Assembly: GCA_015143295.1 (NCBI GenBank) | Contig: CM026573.1 | Span: 6,002,434 to 6,066,433, forward strand | DNA: 64,000 nt | Source: Tetracentron sinense | Lineage: Eukaryota; Streptophyta; Magnoliopsida; Trochodendrales; Trochodendraceae | Direction: 5' to 3' | Shown here: positions 20,434 to 31,790 of the stretch, one piece after another | Layout: every line of letters starts with the position of its first letter | How positions within the stretch are numbered: position 1 is the first letter of the stretch | Notes under the pieces: model-generated | What the model was told of the DNA's origin: nothing | What the model saw: the letters and a program-made list of their open reading frames with translations, nothing else | Database searches by the model: none | Position numbers and translations under genes: made by a program

Positions 20434-21571
20434 CTTAGCCCCTTCTCGGTGCCTTGGACTCCGTTCGAGGTGCCGAGAATACTTCATGGGTAAAATTCTC
20501 AAAAATGATATCTTGCATGTTGCACAAACAAACAAGTAGCTTGCTTAGAGCGTGAAAAGGAACATGGATCTACCTGGTCCGCAGACACTGATTGTGTTTC
20601 GCTCTCCGCTCTCTTCCGTTGTAGATGCTTCGTTCTCACTGATACGTTGTGCTTTCGCATGAAGACTGATGTTGTGGAGGCAGAACTCGCCGAGGAGTTA
20701 GAGCGAATCATTGACAACGAGGCCGAGCTTGCGAACAACAAAGAGGAACTTTCATCAACGAGGACGAGCTTGTGCCAGCGAAGACGAGCTTGTATCAGCC
20801 CCTAGTCAGGTCAGAGCAATTGCTTCTCGTGCATAGTACCTCAGAGCATGTGTTAGAGAGCACGAGAATGTACATGTATCAAAAATGAAGTCATTAGGTA
20901 CTTTGAGCACGGGAAGGGGCATGAACACGTGAAGCTGTATGAACACAAGGATTCACTTGATAAACACACGGATGAGTTTGCAGTAAAAACCATCATAAAT
21001 ATAGACAAATGTTATCTCACGCGAATGACTCGTAATGGGGCATCATGACACCATGCTCAGATGACATTGCATAAAAATAAGTCAATTGGTCGCTTACTGG
21101 GCAATGCATCTGACTGAGTCACAGAGGTCCCGTAGTGAGCATCATGCTTAGATATGTGTTGAACCGTGTGGTAATACACCTTGCTCGGATGACATGTCAT
21201 TAAGAAGCTACAAGTGTCTCATCACCGTATTCAGACATATCAGATAAGACATCATTTGACATTGCATTCATGATGTTTTTTACTTGATATGGCACTGGTC
21301 GCTTCTCTTGATCTTTCACTTGATAAGTCACTTTGATCTTTCACTTGATAAGTCACTTCGAAATTCACTTGATATTGAAAATTCACTAGAGCATGCACTG
21401 GACAGTTCACTTGATAAAGCACTTAAGAATGCACTCGATAATTACCTCTTGATTGTTGCCATGCAGTGAAAGCCCCATTCAGACGTAGAAGGCGCTCGTT
21501 ATTTGCGATTGTCTAAGCCCTTTTGCCTCATTCCCAATTGTTCCCAATTGTTCCCACAGACGGCGCCATTT
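20434..21571 (-). other. Interior of the non-autonomous element, no coding
   Basis: I find no retroviral domain on either strand. Local repeats occur (CACTTGATAAGTCACTT variants, 21300-21450; CCCAATTGTT repeated at 21533-21552). A purine-rich stretch next to 20434 (on the minus strand GAGAAGGGGCTAAG) serves as the polypurine tract. Confidence 0.75.
21551..21568 (-). other. Primer-binding site, tRNA-Arg-like
   Basis: On the minus strand it reads TGGCGCCGTCTGTGGGAA, three bases downstream of the LTR end. From memory this complements the 3' end of the tRNA used by Tat/Ogre-type elements (tRNA-Arg); the exact tRNA should be checked. Confidence 0.75.
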
Positions 21572-22981
21572 TGAAAGGGAAAAATCTCGTACATGCCACA
21601 CGTCTATAGCTGCTTTGCTGGTAGAGGAATAATAGCAAAACTCCACCTGTGAATGAGTCTGAGGGGGCGGGTGTGCACCTTGAAATAAGCTCCGATGATA
21701 AAGTCAGTATAAGGCACAAGTACATGAACATAAGGCACAAGCACATGAACATATGAACATAATAGTATAAAGATACTTATCGTGAGGTTACTGGGTATAT
21801 GCACTTGAGGACGAGCTCTGGTATTATGCTCTGGAGATTGTAGCTCAGGAGGCACAAAGAATATGGCTCAGACAACGTAGCTCTGACAAGGCACAGACAA
21901 CGTAACTCTGACAACGTAGCTCTGATAAGGTACAGACAACGTAGCTCTGATAAGGCACGGATAACGTAGCTCTGATAAGGCACAGACAACGTAGCTCTGA
22001 TAAGGCACCGACAACGTAACTTTGACAACGTAGCTCAGATAAGGCACCGACAACGTAGCTCGGATAAGGCACCGACAACGTAGCTCTGATAAGGCACCGA
22101 CAACGTAGCTCAGATAAGGCACCGACAACGTAGCTCGGATAAGGCACCGACAACGTAGCTCTGATAAGGCACTGACAACGTAGCTCTGACAACGTAGCTC
22201 AGATAAGGCACCGACAACGTAGCTCGGATAACGTAGCTCAGATAAGGCACCGACAACGTAGCTCGGATAACGTAGCTCTAGCTCGGATAACATAGCTCTG
22301 ATAACGTATACGTTGTGCATCCGTTGTGCATCAGACAACGGGTACGTTGTACATCAGACAACGTGTACGTTGTGCATCAGACAACGGATAACGAGCTCAG
22401 CACTACTCACAACACAACATGACAACGGATTCGGCACCATTCACAGCAGACAACGCTACAACGGATTCGGCACCATTCATAGCAGACAACGCTACAACGG
22501 ATTCGGCACCATTCACAGCAGACAACGTTACAACGGATTCGGCACCATTCACAGCCTTTTTGAGAGAATCCGGTGACCATAATAGATTGTGAGGCCATAA
22601 AGAGCATCAAGTAGCTGGATAACACCAAAGGAAGATGAGAGAATCAGGTGAGTGGCCGCTTGCATAACCCTTTGGGGTAGGGGTGAGAATGACTCAAGCT
22701 TCTCAGATCTCCCTCTTCCTCTTCTTGTTCTGCCCTTTCTCTCATCTCTTGCCTTTCGCACCATCCTCCCCTTCTTTCTGGTGATTCTTGCTTATTTATA
22801 GGCATTTAAAATCATCATTACTTGTGTAGTCATGATGAGGTCACCTGTCAGACAACACTCAAGAGAGCCAGCACATAGCCCAAGTGGGCTTATGTCGGCT
22901 AAATTGTTATAATTTGTTAGAGTGAGAAATCCCTATTTTACCCCTTCTTTTTACTCATTTTTACGAATTTTATCCGTTACA
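21572..22981 (-). repeat. 5' LTR (in element orientation) of the non-autonomous element
   Basis: TG...CA ends on the minus strand, TGTAACGGATAAA to CCCTTTCA. It is 1410 bp, 41 bp longer than its partner through different array lengths. The block at 22680-22760 is virtually identical to 20150-20225 in the partner, consistent with a fairly young insertion. Confidence 0.9.
21860..22560. repeat. ACAACG-core minisatellite arrays, right LTR
   Basis: Same three unit types and order as in the left LTR. The first array is longer (21860-22300), the second shorter (22320-22390) and the third has four units (22420-22550). Arrays have changed length since the two LTRs were identical. Confidence 0.9.
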
Positions 22982-22986
22982 ATATC

Positions 22987-23650
22987 TATACTGTAATATA
23001 AATAAAAATGACTCTTAATTGATTTCTAAGCTCGGATCGATCCGAATCCGATCCATTTACAACGCTAACCCAAACAAACAACACTCCTCTTTCCCTCCTC
23101 CCCTCTCGGTCAATTGAAGAATCTAGTATGACGGTGGACAGGATCTCAAATTACAACATATATTTTGTTTTCATGTTGAATTATGATTAAACTATGGTCT
23201 GTGTTGAGGCATTTGGAAAATGGAAACCCGCATGGCCTCAGCTTTTGTCTTCCATTTTCTTTCTTTTCTACTGAGATCTGACCCTGATGGCAGGTTTCCT
23301 TTGAAACTCCGGAACCGACAAATTAACCCGCTTTTCCTTGTTTCAGTCGTACATGTCAATATCATTGCACGTGCTAAATTATTAATCACCTCCGCGGTCG
23401 GTGACACGAGGAAGGATGTCTCCACCCCCATTTTCTTGCGCTGTGTCCCCTTCTTAACACCATTTAATTGTGGTTAAGATACATCCACCATTAGGGTTCA
23501 CACATCTATCTTTGGTTTTTAGAAAAATAAAATTAAAAACATTAACTAAAAGGTTTAAAAAATTAATCCAAGTTAATGGAAGTTGAAGGGTTTGCCTATG
23601 TGAGAACGAGGAAGAAAAGTCCCCTCCACGGGTTGACGAGGGGACTATTG
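22987..23650. other. Intergenic with one foldback arm
   Basis: No gene is supported. The 23462-23530 part carries AATTGTGGTTAAGATACATC and CTTTGGTTTTTAG, an arm of the dispersed foldback family. Confidence 0.5.
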
Positions 23651-23788
23651 CTTATTATTTTATTTGGGGTGTTCATGTGAACGTGGTTAAGGCTCTGGAC
23701 GTAACCTTGGAACTTCGTGCTTATTATTTTATGTGGGGGTGTACATGTGAACGTGGTTAAGGCTCTCGACGTACTCTTGGAACTTCGG
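23651..23788. repeat. Tandem duplication, 69-bp period
   Basis: CTTATTATTTTAT...ACATGTGAACGTGGTTAAGG...CTTGGAACTTCG occurs at 23651 and again at 23720 with about ten differences. Non-coding. Confidence 0.85.
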
Positions 23789-23855
23789 TTGAGTCGATAG
23801 TGAGTCAGCACCCCCAGTAATATCAGAGGCACTTTCTCTCTATGAGTAAGTTGTT

Positions 23856-23967
23856 CTGCACGGGTTTACCCGGACTTACATAGTGTGATGGGTTGCGGAC
23901 TCACGTCGCATCCTCGAGGATTCGTCCTGACCCAAAGGGTTGGGACACCCCGTGTTTCAAAAAAAAA
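23856..23967 (+). mobile_element. 5'-truncated SINE-like retroposon
   Basis: It has a tRNA B-box-like GGATTCGTCCT, a 3' A-run at 23959-23968, and an AAGTTGTT flank on both sides (23848-23855 and 23967-23974). No coding. The A-box half seems to be missing. Confidence 0.5.
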
Positions 23968-24023
23968 AGTTGTTAATGCAAGTATTGTTTATAAGCTTTA
24001 TGGTAATTGAAGACATTGATCTT

Positions 24024-24213
24024 GAATTTGTTAAGTTAGGGATTCAATTTTTGATTGCATTAGTCTTTTAATTCATGATTTTTTTTTTCTAGGGGAAGTC
24101 AAAGGAGTGAGGGAAATTGAATTTGTTAAGTTAGGGATTCAATTTTTGACAGTATTTATCTTTTATTTCATGATTTTTTTTCTTGGGAAATTCAAAGGAG
24201 TGTGGAAATACTA
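24024..24213. repeat. Tandem duplication, 95-bp period
   Basis: GAATTTGTTAAGTTAGGGAT begins at 24024 and 24119, each copy continuing to CATGATTTTTTTT and AAAGGAGTG. No coding. Confidence 0.85.
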
Positions 24214-24486
24214 AATCGCACCGTGTGTGTGCGTGTCTCTATCTAACACGTCTGCATTAATCCCTTAGATTTATTTACTTATTTGTCATGTGCCGCTTGT
24301 AAGGATGATAAACATTTTTTTTTCTTTGTAAGATTTTCTTTACATCTTTACACCCTGTAATCAGCTGATATAAATCTTCTTCAAAATAAAGGCGATACCT
24401 TCTTTACCTATTAGTATAGTAAGATCTCTTCAGACAATCCCCTAAGGTAGCCACTCTTGAGATCCATCTACTAAATGTCTTCTTGT

Positions 24487-25002
24487 TAGGGCTGCACAGA
24501 GCCCGATCGACCTGTTGGTTTGGTTCAGCTCGACCTTATTTGGCCAGAGATTGGTTCAAATTTTAGGCTCAAACGGGCCAATCCAAGCCTTAAAAAAAGC
24601 CTGAAAACTCAATCAAGCCAAGCTCGGGCCAACCCCTATGCGGCTCGGTCCGGCTCAATTGATGCTCGGTTCGGCCCGAAATTGGCTCGGTTCGAATATT
24701 ATTAAAAAAATTAAAAATATATTATTTATATATATCATTATTATATATATAAATAATATAAAATATTATATATATATATATATTCAAGCCGAGCTTGAGC
24801 CAAGCCAAGCCCGGCTCGAGCTTGAATCAATTCGGGCCGGGCCGAGCCGAGCTTCGAGCCAAACTTTATAATTCAGGCTGAGCTTCGGGCTACACTTTCA
24901 AGCTTCATTTCGGCCAAGCCGGGCTTTAGGCCTAGATCAAATCCTTTCAAACCGAGCCAGGTTTGGCCAAGCCTGGAAAAGCCTGGCCCAAATACAACCC
25001 TA
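24487..25002. mobile_element. hAT MITE, TSD CTTCTTGT
   Basis: TAGGGCTG at the left and CAACCCTA at the right form the terminal inverted repeat. The perfect 8-bp duplication CTTCTTGT lies at 24479-24486 and 25003-25010. The interior is GAGCC/GGCTC-rich with an AT-rich centre (24690-24785) and no coding. It is 516 bp. Confidence 0.9.
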
Positions 25003-25010
25003 CTTCTTGT

Positions 25011-25995
25011 CGAGTGTTGTTCCACTGATAAGGATATATTGCATATCTCGTTCGTATACATTTTCCTTTATTTTTCGAGGAACTAGTGAGTTAGAAACAG
25101 AGTTTAAAAATATCAAATCTTTGATGCATGATTCTATCATACATGATTGAGTTTCAAAAACTGCTAAATAGATAACCTACATCTAAAATGATTTTTTTTT
25201 ATGGTTAAAGAATTTCTTTTTAGTTGCTTGGGAACAAAAAGAAAAACTATATTTAGCTAATTATAAAAGTAGAAAAGGCGGGGACTAGATCTCCCTAGCA
25301 TATTATCAAAAACTATATAGGTGACTTTGGTTGTCATGCATAGGGTACGTGTTAAATCCCTCTTAATGCTTGTGGGATCCCGTCACTTAAACGTCTTCTT
25401 TATAGTGTTTCTGATTGAGGACATTTGTCTAGCCTGTTCTCTTGAACGCATATCAAATTTAGGCTCTTGTTTATTTGGACCAGTAAATCTATAAGTAGTA
25501 AGCATTTTAAGTGAAACTTGGCAATCTAGGGGTGTCAACGGGCAAAATTCATACCTGAAAACTTCTTCTAAATGGACTAGGGTCAGACTAGGCCAATTCA
25601 ATTAAATAAATAAATAAATGCAAGCCCAACTTCGATCTATTAAGACCCTAATTGTTTCAGCTCGGGGAGTGTATAAAGCTATTCGGTAGTGCCAGCCCCA
25701 ATTGAATAAACTATTCCCCCTAATAAAAAGAAAAAAGTCAAACACTTTAGACATAATTCCACTAATTTTTTTTAACTTTTCTCCTTTATAGTTTATAGGA
25801 TGATTATTGATTGCCACAAGCATTCCCTTGCATGCACATGGACAGAAAACTTGTCTATTACTCGTTAAGAAATTTCGTTATCAAAGACCTGACAACCCTT
25901 TTTTGTTGACACCAATTTCATTAATCATTAATCACCCTCTTATTGAAAATTGCAAACTCTTTTTGGTGGCCTGGGTTAGTGTCAAGTGTGGATTA
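25011..25995. other. Intergenic, nothing recognised
   Basis: AT-rich sequence without supported genes. Short frames on both strands have no recognisable domain. Confidence 0.5.
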
Positions 25996-26003
25996 GCAAC
26001 AAG

Positions 26004-26241
26004 TAGGGGGCAGAGCCAAGATTCTCCTGCAGGACGCCCCCAAAAAAAATAATTTTGAGGGCAAAGTTCATGAGATATCACCTTTGTTTATGTCGGTTTG
26101 TAAAGAATTTTTTTTTTCTCGGAAGTTTAGGGGGCTAGAGTACCCTGTCGCCCCAGCTCCCCGCCCCTCTCCTAGGCTATACCCCTATTATCAATATAGG
26201 TTTTTGTTTTAAGCCCCCTGCCCCATGTGGCTCCACCCCTT
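26004..26241. mobile_element. hAT MITE family C, intact copy, TSD GCAACAAG
   Basis: It begins TAGGGGGCAGAGCC and ends GGCTCCACCCCTT. GCAACAAG flanks it at 25996-26003 and 26242-26249. It is 238 bp with a T-rich centre and C-rich right half. The same family recurs at 34274-40505 and 53097-63215, each split by an LTR retrotransposon. Confidence 0.9.
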
Positions 26242-26249
26242 GCAACAAG

Positions 26250-27141
26250 CCCCTCTTGTATTCGGAGGGCTATAGCCTATTAGTCCACCTTAATTAATAA
26301 AACCTGGAAAGCAATGAATTTTCCCATTGTAACACGACTCTTTAAAAACATTAAAAAAAAACCCTCATTTAAATATTTTATTGAGATGGACTTGTCCTTT
26401 GGGCTACAATAGGGTTGTTGCTAATTTACACTCTTGATGGGCCATGTCCAGAGTATGATTGATTCCTTTAAGGAGATATTCGACTCTAGATCCTTCACGG
26501 TTATATCCCTTATTCTCATAAAATACAGCTCTTATCATTCGTACAAATTGAACTACTTTTTAGTTATTTTTGATTTTTCCCAACAAAAAAAAATCTAAGG
26601 GACCATATAAACTGATTCTATATTGAATGACTTGGATGATTTACAATAAACCCATAGAAGATTTATATAGATATTATATCGTCTCAAGATAGAAACTTTA
26701 TCAAGTCTAATCTTACTCAAATCAAATTTATTTATTATAATCCATGTGTATCTCATCTCTTCTTATTACACTACTACTCTATTTTATTCCCTAAACTATC
26801 GTTAATGGAGTTAGCTTTAATCTTAATGATTAATATCCTTAACCCGACGATACATTACTATTAATAATCATGTGTGAGAAATTACTAATTGATGCGATTG
26901 GTGCTAATATTCTTCACCTATGGAAGGAGTTCTATGCAAGCTCAAAACATGCAGAGGCAGAAATAGGCCGATAAACCATACAAGAAAAGTGATCTTCGTA
27001 ACGAGTGGGAGGAAGAAGGAGGCCGTTTGCAGGATCTTTTCACGTGCACCAAGGAATTGTCCTTATTTCCATCAGGCCATCAGGGTGCAACTGTGCAAAG
27101 GTGATCGAATGAAAAGATCTTGAGCAAAATTTGATCTAGTT
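26250..27141. other. Intergenic, nothing recognised
   Basis: No gene is supported. 26330-26440 resembles 14310-14440 (GCTACAATAGGG and GTTGCTAAT words), probably an old shared repeat. Confidence 0.45.
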
Positions 27142-27153
27142 AACCATTTGATA

Positions 27154-27342
27154 TATTCACCCCCGCCTCTGGCGTGAGTGGTAGGGGTGTGGCCTTCAAT
27201 GAAGGAAGGGAGGTTGAGGGATCCAATCCCCCCAAGGGTATGAGTTGCAAGAGCTCCAATGCCCAAGCTAACATCTGACGTAATGAGCGACGTAATGAGC
27301 ATACTAACATAGATAAATGATGTCTACAAAAAAAAAAAAAAA
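27154..27342 (+). mobile_element. tRNA-derived SINE, TSD AACCATTTGATA
   Basis: An A-box-like GGCGTGAGTGGTAGGGG is followed by a B-box-like GGATCCAATCCC and a 3' A-run (27328-27344). The flanks AACCATTTGATA (27142-27153) and AACCATCTGATA (27343-27354) differ by one base. A second copy lies in reverse orientation at 40971-41130. Confidence 0.8.
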
Positions 27343-27582
27343 AACCATCTGATACATGGGGTGGTTTTGGACTGAGGAATAGGTGTTGGCCAGGCTTAGA
27401 CTTGCATTTTTGTGATTTTTGAATAGGCTTGCCCGACCCAAGCAAGAGGTATTTGTAGCTCCAACTTGGTCCATTGATAACCCAACAGACCTAACACATA
27501 TCATACAACCAAAAGAAGCTACAGAGAGTGATCACCTTAATGTTTATTATTTGAGATTAACTATGAACACGAGCTTCGTTTA

Positions 27583-27740
27583 ATAGTCAACCGGAGTAAC
27601 TCAAAAAATTCCCTTAGGAAGTGGTAGTTTAGTAGTTACAATGACAAAGAAGGGTATTTTTAACACTACATGTTTTTTTTATATATATAAATTCCCCTTC
27701 TCAAGGCATGTTTTGGGTTGCTCCGTTTGACTGATCAACC
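27583..27740. mobile_element. Short MITE, CAACCGGAG family
   Basis: GTCAACCGGAGTAACTCAAAAA is loosely mirrored by TTTTGGGTTGCTCCGTTTGAC. AAAGAAGGGTATTTTTAA lies in the centre. A second copy is at 42449-42575. No target duplication was settled. Confidence 0.6.
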
Positions 27741-27989
27741 AAATCTCTTGTTCATAGTTAATCTCTTAGTCTTTAAGGGGATTTTGCCTATCAACTGTTA
27801 AGTTTATCCTAATTTGCAAATACAATGTTATGTATAACGGATTTGCAAATTAACTCCTCATTTTGCAACCGTTAAGACAAATAACCTTAATCCTTAGTTC
27901 TGTTAGACTTTCGTTTATAATTGTTATTAAAATGATTATTATGCCTTTAAGATATTTCATAACCTCACAAAGCCCTTTTAGCTGTCCTT

Positions 27990-28790
27990 CAATTATAGTT
28001 AAATGTTTTAAAGGGAATTAAAAGGGGACACTCTTTTGAATTGCCCTTGAACTATGGCTAACAAGTTTTAAACCCGTGGTTGGTTTTTTTTTTTTTTTTT
28101 TTAACTCTAGAAACTAAGGTTAGATGCTTTAACCCAAAGGGTTTAGTGAATCTTAACCACATATAAAGGGAGTTAAAAGGGGACACTTCTTTATCTGCCC
28201 TTGAATTGTGGTTAAATAGTTTTAAACCTTTGTGGTTAAATTTTTTTTTAATCTAGAAACCAAGGTTAGATGGTTTAATCCTAAGGGTTAGTGAATTTTA
28301 ACCACAATTAAAAGTAGGTTAAAAGGGAACACTCTTTTAATTGCCCTTAAACTATGGTTAACAAGTTTTAACCCTTGTGATTAATTTTTTTTCCTAAAAG
28401 CCAAGGTTAGTACTTTAACTCTTAGGATTAGTGAATCTTAACCACAGTTAAAGAGAGTTAAAAGAACTTCGGATTCTCTCTGACAAATGCTAGAATGGTG
28501 CTCTCGGGCCACCACACATTAAGCGCCATGTGGCATAAAAAAGGGAGAGAAGTCATTTCATTTTCTCCACTGATTTTGACTTCTCCCCACTCAATATCTC
28601 TCCCCACTTTATCGCCATGTGTCAAATAGTGTGGGGAGAAGTCAAAATCATAAGGCCCATGAAATGACTTCTCCAGCCACATGGCACTTAATGTGTGATG
28701 GCCCGAGAGCACCATTCTGGCATCTGTCAGAGAGAATACGAGGCCAGTTAAAAGAGGACACATGTCAAAAGGGTATTATAGTCCTTTAAT
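27990..28790. repeat. Cluster of foldback repeats with TTAACCACAGTTAA arms
   Basis: At least three alternating arms of GTGAATCTTAACCACA...AGTTAAAAGGGGACAC and AACCAAGGTTAGATGGTTTAA follow each other with T-runs between. A Mutator-type MITE (28466-28745) is inserted in the last arm, which resumes as AGTTAAAAGAGGACACATG. Non-coding and strongly self-complementary. Confidence 0.75.
28466..28745. mobile_element. Mutator-type foldback MITE, TSD AGTTAAAAGA
   Basis: GATTCTCTCTGACA...AGAATGGTGCTCTCGGGCC is mirrored by GGCCCGAGAGCACCATTCT...TGTCAGAGAGAAT. AGTTAAAAGA lies at 28456-28465 and 28746-28755. Long inverted repeats and a 9-11-bp duplication fit Mutator-like MITEs. It is 280 bp and non-coding. 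Confidence 0.8.
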
Positions 28791-29975
28791 TGTTACTAGG
28801 GTATTATGAGATCGGATGGGCAACAGCGCAAGTCAAAAAGTATTATAGTCCTCTAATTGTTACTAGGGTATTATGAGTTCGGATGGCCCTTTGTGGCTTA
28901 TAAAAAATGGGGCCCATTTTTTTTGATTCCTAGTTTACCCCTGTTGAAAGTGGGGCCCTCCTTTGTAAGACACAAAGGGAGCGTGCGTTATTGCCCATCC
29001 GAACTCAGGATATTATATTCACTTTTTAAACTTTTTGGAATGTAATTCAACCGAAGTGGTTCTTTGTTTAACGGTTGAATAATAATGAGTTAAGTTGCAA
29101 AATTGTTATAGATAAAGTGTATATGTGCTCCCTTCTTGTGTGGGTGTTGGGATGGACCGGAGAGGAATAGTCTGCCAAAGGTTGGGATACCTCTTCATTG
29201 TCAAAAAAAGAAAATAATAAATAAAATTGCAAACTAGAATAAACCTAGTATGCAAAAAAACCCTTCTTTGAATCCTGCTCTTATCAGTTATCACACTTTC
29301 TCTTGCTTTGCACCAAACAACCCAATTCAGCTATTCGTTAAGTGTATTAGAGTGTAACCGATAGAAGAAGGGAAAGAATTAAAATTGCAGCATTCATCCC
29401 AAGGATGGTTGCTTGAACTACATCAAAGAAAACGTGTGGGGTCTGAAAACAAAACCTGCCTTACATATCTGTATATTTTAAAAGCTTCCTTTTCTCTTTT
29501 TTCCTGAGCCTTTGAATGCATGTGTCTTTCAGGAGGGTTCGGTCAAAAGGGTCATGCAGTCGGAGATATCTCTGGAGTTAAAATTGAAGAAGGTGGTGAA
29601 AGCCAAAGTTTCTGGTGTTTCTATTGGCTACTTTCAATGAAGAAAAGAAATGGAAGCTGCGATCTTGAACTTCTTACTTTCAATGGAAAAGGAATATGGA
29701 TCGATCATGGCGGTGTTTTTATTTTTATTTTTTGATTAATGGGTATCATAAGCGTTGTACAATCAATCATCCAAAGTAGCATGGACTCCTAGCTCGAGCA
29801 CGAGGAACTGATTCACATAACATTCTTTAACAAAATATTTATTGGGATATAAAAGTATTTTTACTACCATATCCACATGCTTAAAGACCACCCATCATCC
29901 ATAGGCTTCTAATTAAAATTATATAATCTATCTCCCTTTCATTATTTTTGTTACTCTTGTCTTTGTCGTCATGAC
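28791..29975. other. Intergenic, possible SINE remnant at 29110-29215
   Basis: No gene is supported. 29110-29215 has GTTGGGATACCTC...TTGTCAAAAAAAG with AAAATTG on both sides, resembling the end of the SINE-like unit at 23856. 28790-28870 has a short direct repeat of TATTATAGTCCT(C/T)TAATTGTTAC. Confidence 0.4.
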
Positions 29976-30425
29976 TAGGGTTGTAAACATAGTGGATTTG
30001 GATAGTGGTATATCTAAATTCATATCCGATCATATATTCGAATATTTGAATCTGAATAAGTATTCGGCGGATTGTGAAATATGATATACATATCCGAATC
30101 TGATTAAAATATTTGAATTTGGATAGTATCCGAATTATCCGATTACTTTTAAAAAGTTTTAAAAATTGTAAATTAATATTTAAAAAATGTAAAAATAGAT
30201 AATTTTTTATTTTAAAGGTTATATTAGTTTTATAAATTTAAAATATATATTATATAATTGGTCGGATATTTATCTGATCAGATATACTAGTATCCAAATA
30301 TGTATCCGATGATAAACGGATAGTAAAATTACTCTCTGAATTCGCTCCGTCGGATACCTATTTGGATAATTATCCGACTACACGGATTCCGATATAAATA
30401 ATATCCACATTTGTTTACAACCCTA
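29976..30425. mobile_element. hAT MITE family D (CCGAAT/GGATA-rich)
   Basis: TAGGGTTGTAAACA at the left and TGTTTACAACCCTA-like sequence at the right form a long inverted repeat. It is 450 bp with an AT-rich centre and repeated ATATCCGA words. Flanks GTCATGAC and GTCTGGAT match at five of eight bases, so the duplication is eroded. A diverged copy lies at 52725-53092. Confidence 0.75.
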
Positions 30426-31034
30426 GTCTGGATTCGTCAACTAGTGATGGTTTAGAGAAAAAAATGATAAATATTTTGACAAAATCTTTTTTTTTAATCT
30501 TCTTTTCAAGCCCCAGCCCAGGTTCAACTTTAACCCTGAGAGTAGGGCTTGGGCCTAGCTAGTTTAGGCCTTACAAGGGCTTGGGTTGAGTCCCAGCCCG
30601 GCCCAACCCATTGACAGCCCTGCCATAGGACTAGTTCATTCCTTCAATCCTTCCAACAACATACAAAAGAGCCCTGGTGAACAACTGAGCCTTCAATTGT
30701 TGCCTTGGCTTGGGTACTTGGAGGTGGGAATGGTAGATGTAGAAAGGCGCCAAAGCCTCACTTTCTCTTGCTACAAAGCAGTGAGTGACAGTGCCCCTTC
30801 CCCACAATAAAGGGGACGAAAGAATATCTTTACCTGTCTTTATTAAAGAAAGCCTCCCACTTTGGATTTCAAAACTCAAAGCAAAACCCATTTCCTAGTG
30901 AACCCCCCCACACACACTCATTAGCTTTCGTCTTGTTTCGTCCATGGCTTGATCAGCTCATATTGCCTTTAAATTTTCCTCACTCAAACAACAACAACAA
31001 CAACAGTGGAGCTAGAAATCATACTAAGCCAAAA

Positions 31035-31382
31035 ATGTCGCTCTCTCCCCCAGTAGTGGATTACCCAAATACCGTCACGACACAGCCTTCAACCCATCCA
31101 AATGGCTCGTTCGGGACGGTCTTCATTGTCCTGGCTGTGATAGTTGTTCTAGCAGCTATCGCTTGCTTCCTTGGACGATTCTGTAACCGCCGTTTCTCCC
31201 GCCAAAAAGCTAAACCAAACCATAGCTTCCACCCCAAAGAAAGGGACATCGAAATTGGATTCAAGAAGAAGATTCCGACCGCCATGCCGGCTGGGGCTGG
31301 CAATGGAGAAACCAAAGAACCCAAAGTAGCTAGAGATGGTCAAATATTCAAAGGAGAAACCAAAGCTAATGAGAATGGATAG
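31035..31382 (+). CDS. Small single-pass membrane protein, unknown function
   Basis: 115 aa from ATG to TAG. The N-terminus is short and Pro/Ser/Thr-rich. One clear membrane segment lies at about residues 27-48 (TVFIVLAVIVVLAAIACFLG), followed by a basic stretch (RFCNRRFSRQKAK) and a polar tail with ERDIEIGF and an AMPAGAGNG linker. Positive residues just after the membrane segment suggest a cytoplasmic C-terminus. The layout matches a small plant-specific membrane protein family without an assigned function. An in-frame ATG at 30933 would add 34 low-complexity residues; I prefer 31035 because the family starts near there. The leader has a CAA repeat at about 30989-31004. The 3' flank is followed by a Tourist-type MITE 400 bp away. 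Confidence 0.75.
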   Translation: MSLSPPVVDYPNTVTTQPSTHPNGSFGTVFIVLAVIVVLAAIACFLGRFCNRRFSRQKAKPNHSFHPKERDIEIGFKKKIPTAMPAGAGNGETKEPKVARDGQIFKGETKANENG

Positions 31383-31790
31383 GCGAAAGGAAGCGAATGG
31401 TGAGACAGGAAGAAGAAGCTTCATCGTCTGTAGACTAGCTTTTCATTTAAAAAGCTTTCTTTTTCTTCTTCTTCTTATGGTATTTGAAGTACGTGATTAT
31501 GTTTGTTTTGTGTCTTTAGATGTAATATTGTCTATTTAACATAGTAGAAAGTAAGAGTTCAAGTGTGGTGGATCCTGAAGGACCTCATTTGCATTGCATT
31601 AGATCGTGAATTTGTGATCACTTGGCACTGATCTGCATGCTTCACACAGTATCCGCTCACTGTTCCAACAAACAGCCTGCAAACCAGATTCACCAAAGTA
31701 ATTTCGTAGTTCTTGGGATATTCTTGCTATGAAATTATAGACTACCTTAGGTTCTCTTCCAAGTCAAAGAATAAGAATTATCCGGAATAA

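Larger units (their letters stand above)
19065..22981 (-). mobile_element. Complete non-autonomous LTR retrotransposon, TSD ATATC
   Basis: Two LTRs (19065-20433, 1369 bp; 21572-22981, 1410 bp) flank a 1138-bp interior. ATATC stands at 19060-19064 and 22982-22986. The primer-binding site next to the right-hand LTR sets the orientation to minus. The interior has no gag, protease, RT or integrase, so the element must have been moved by proteins of another element. The PBS type (TGGCGCCGTCTGTGGGAA) is that of Tat/Ogre-like Ty3/gypsy elements. Size and lack of coding fit a small LARD or a large TRIM. Confidence 0.9.

Noticed and set aside
30500..30630. GGCCC/AAGCCC-rich stretch resembling hAT MITE ends
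   Set aside because: Only one plausible end (GACAGCCCTGCC) is visible and no partner or target duplication was found.
30933..31034. Earlier in-frame ATG for the small membrane protein
   Set aside because: The added residues are Asn-run low complexity from a CAA-repeat leader; the family-like start is at 31035.
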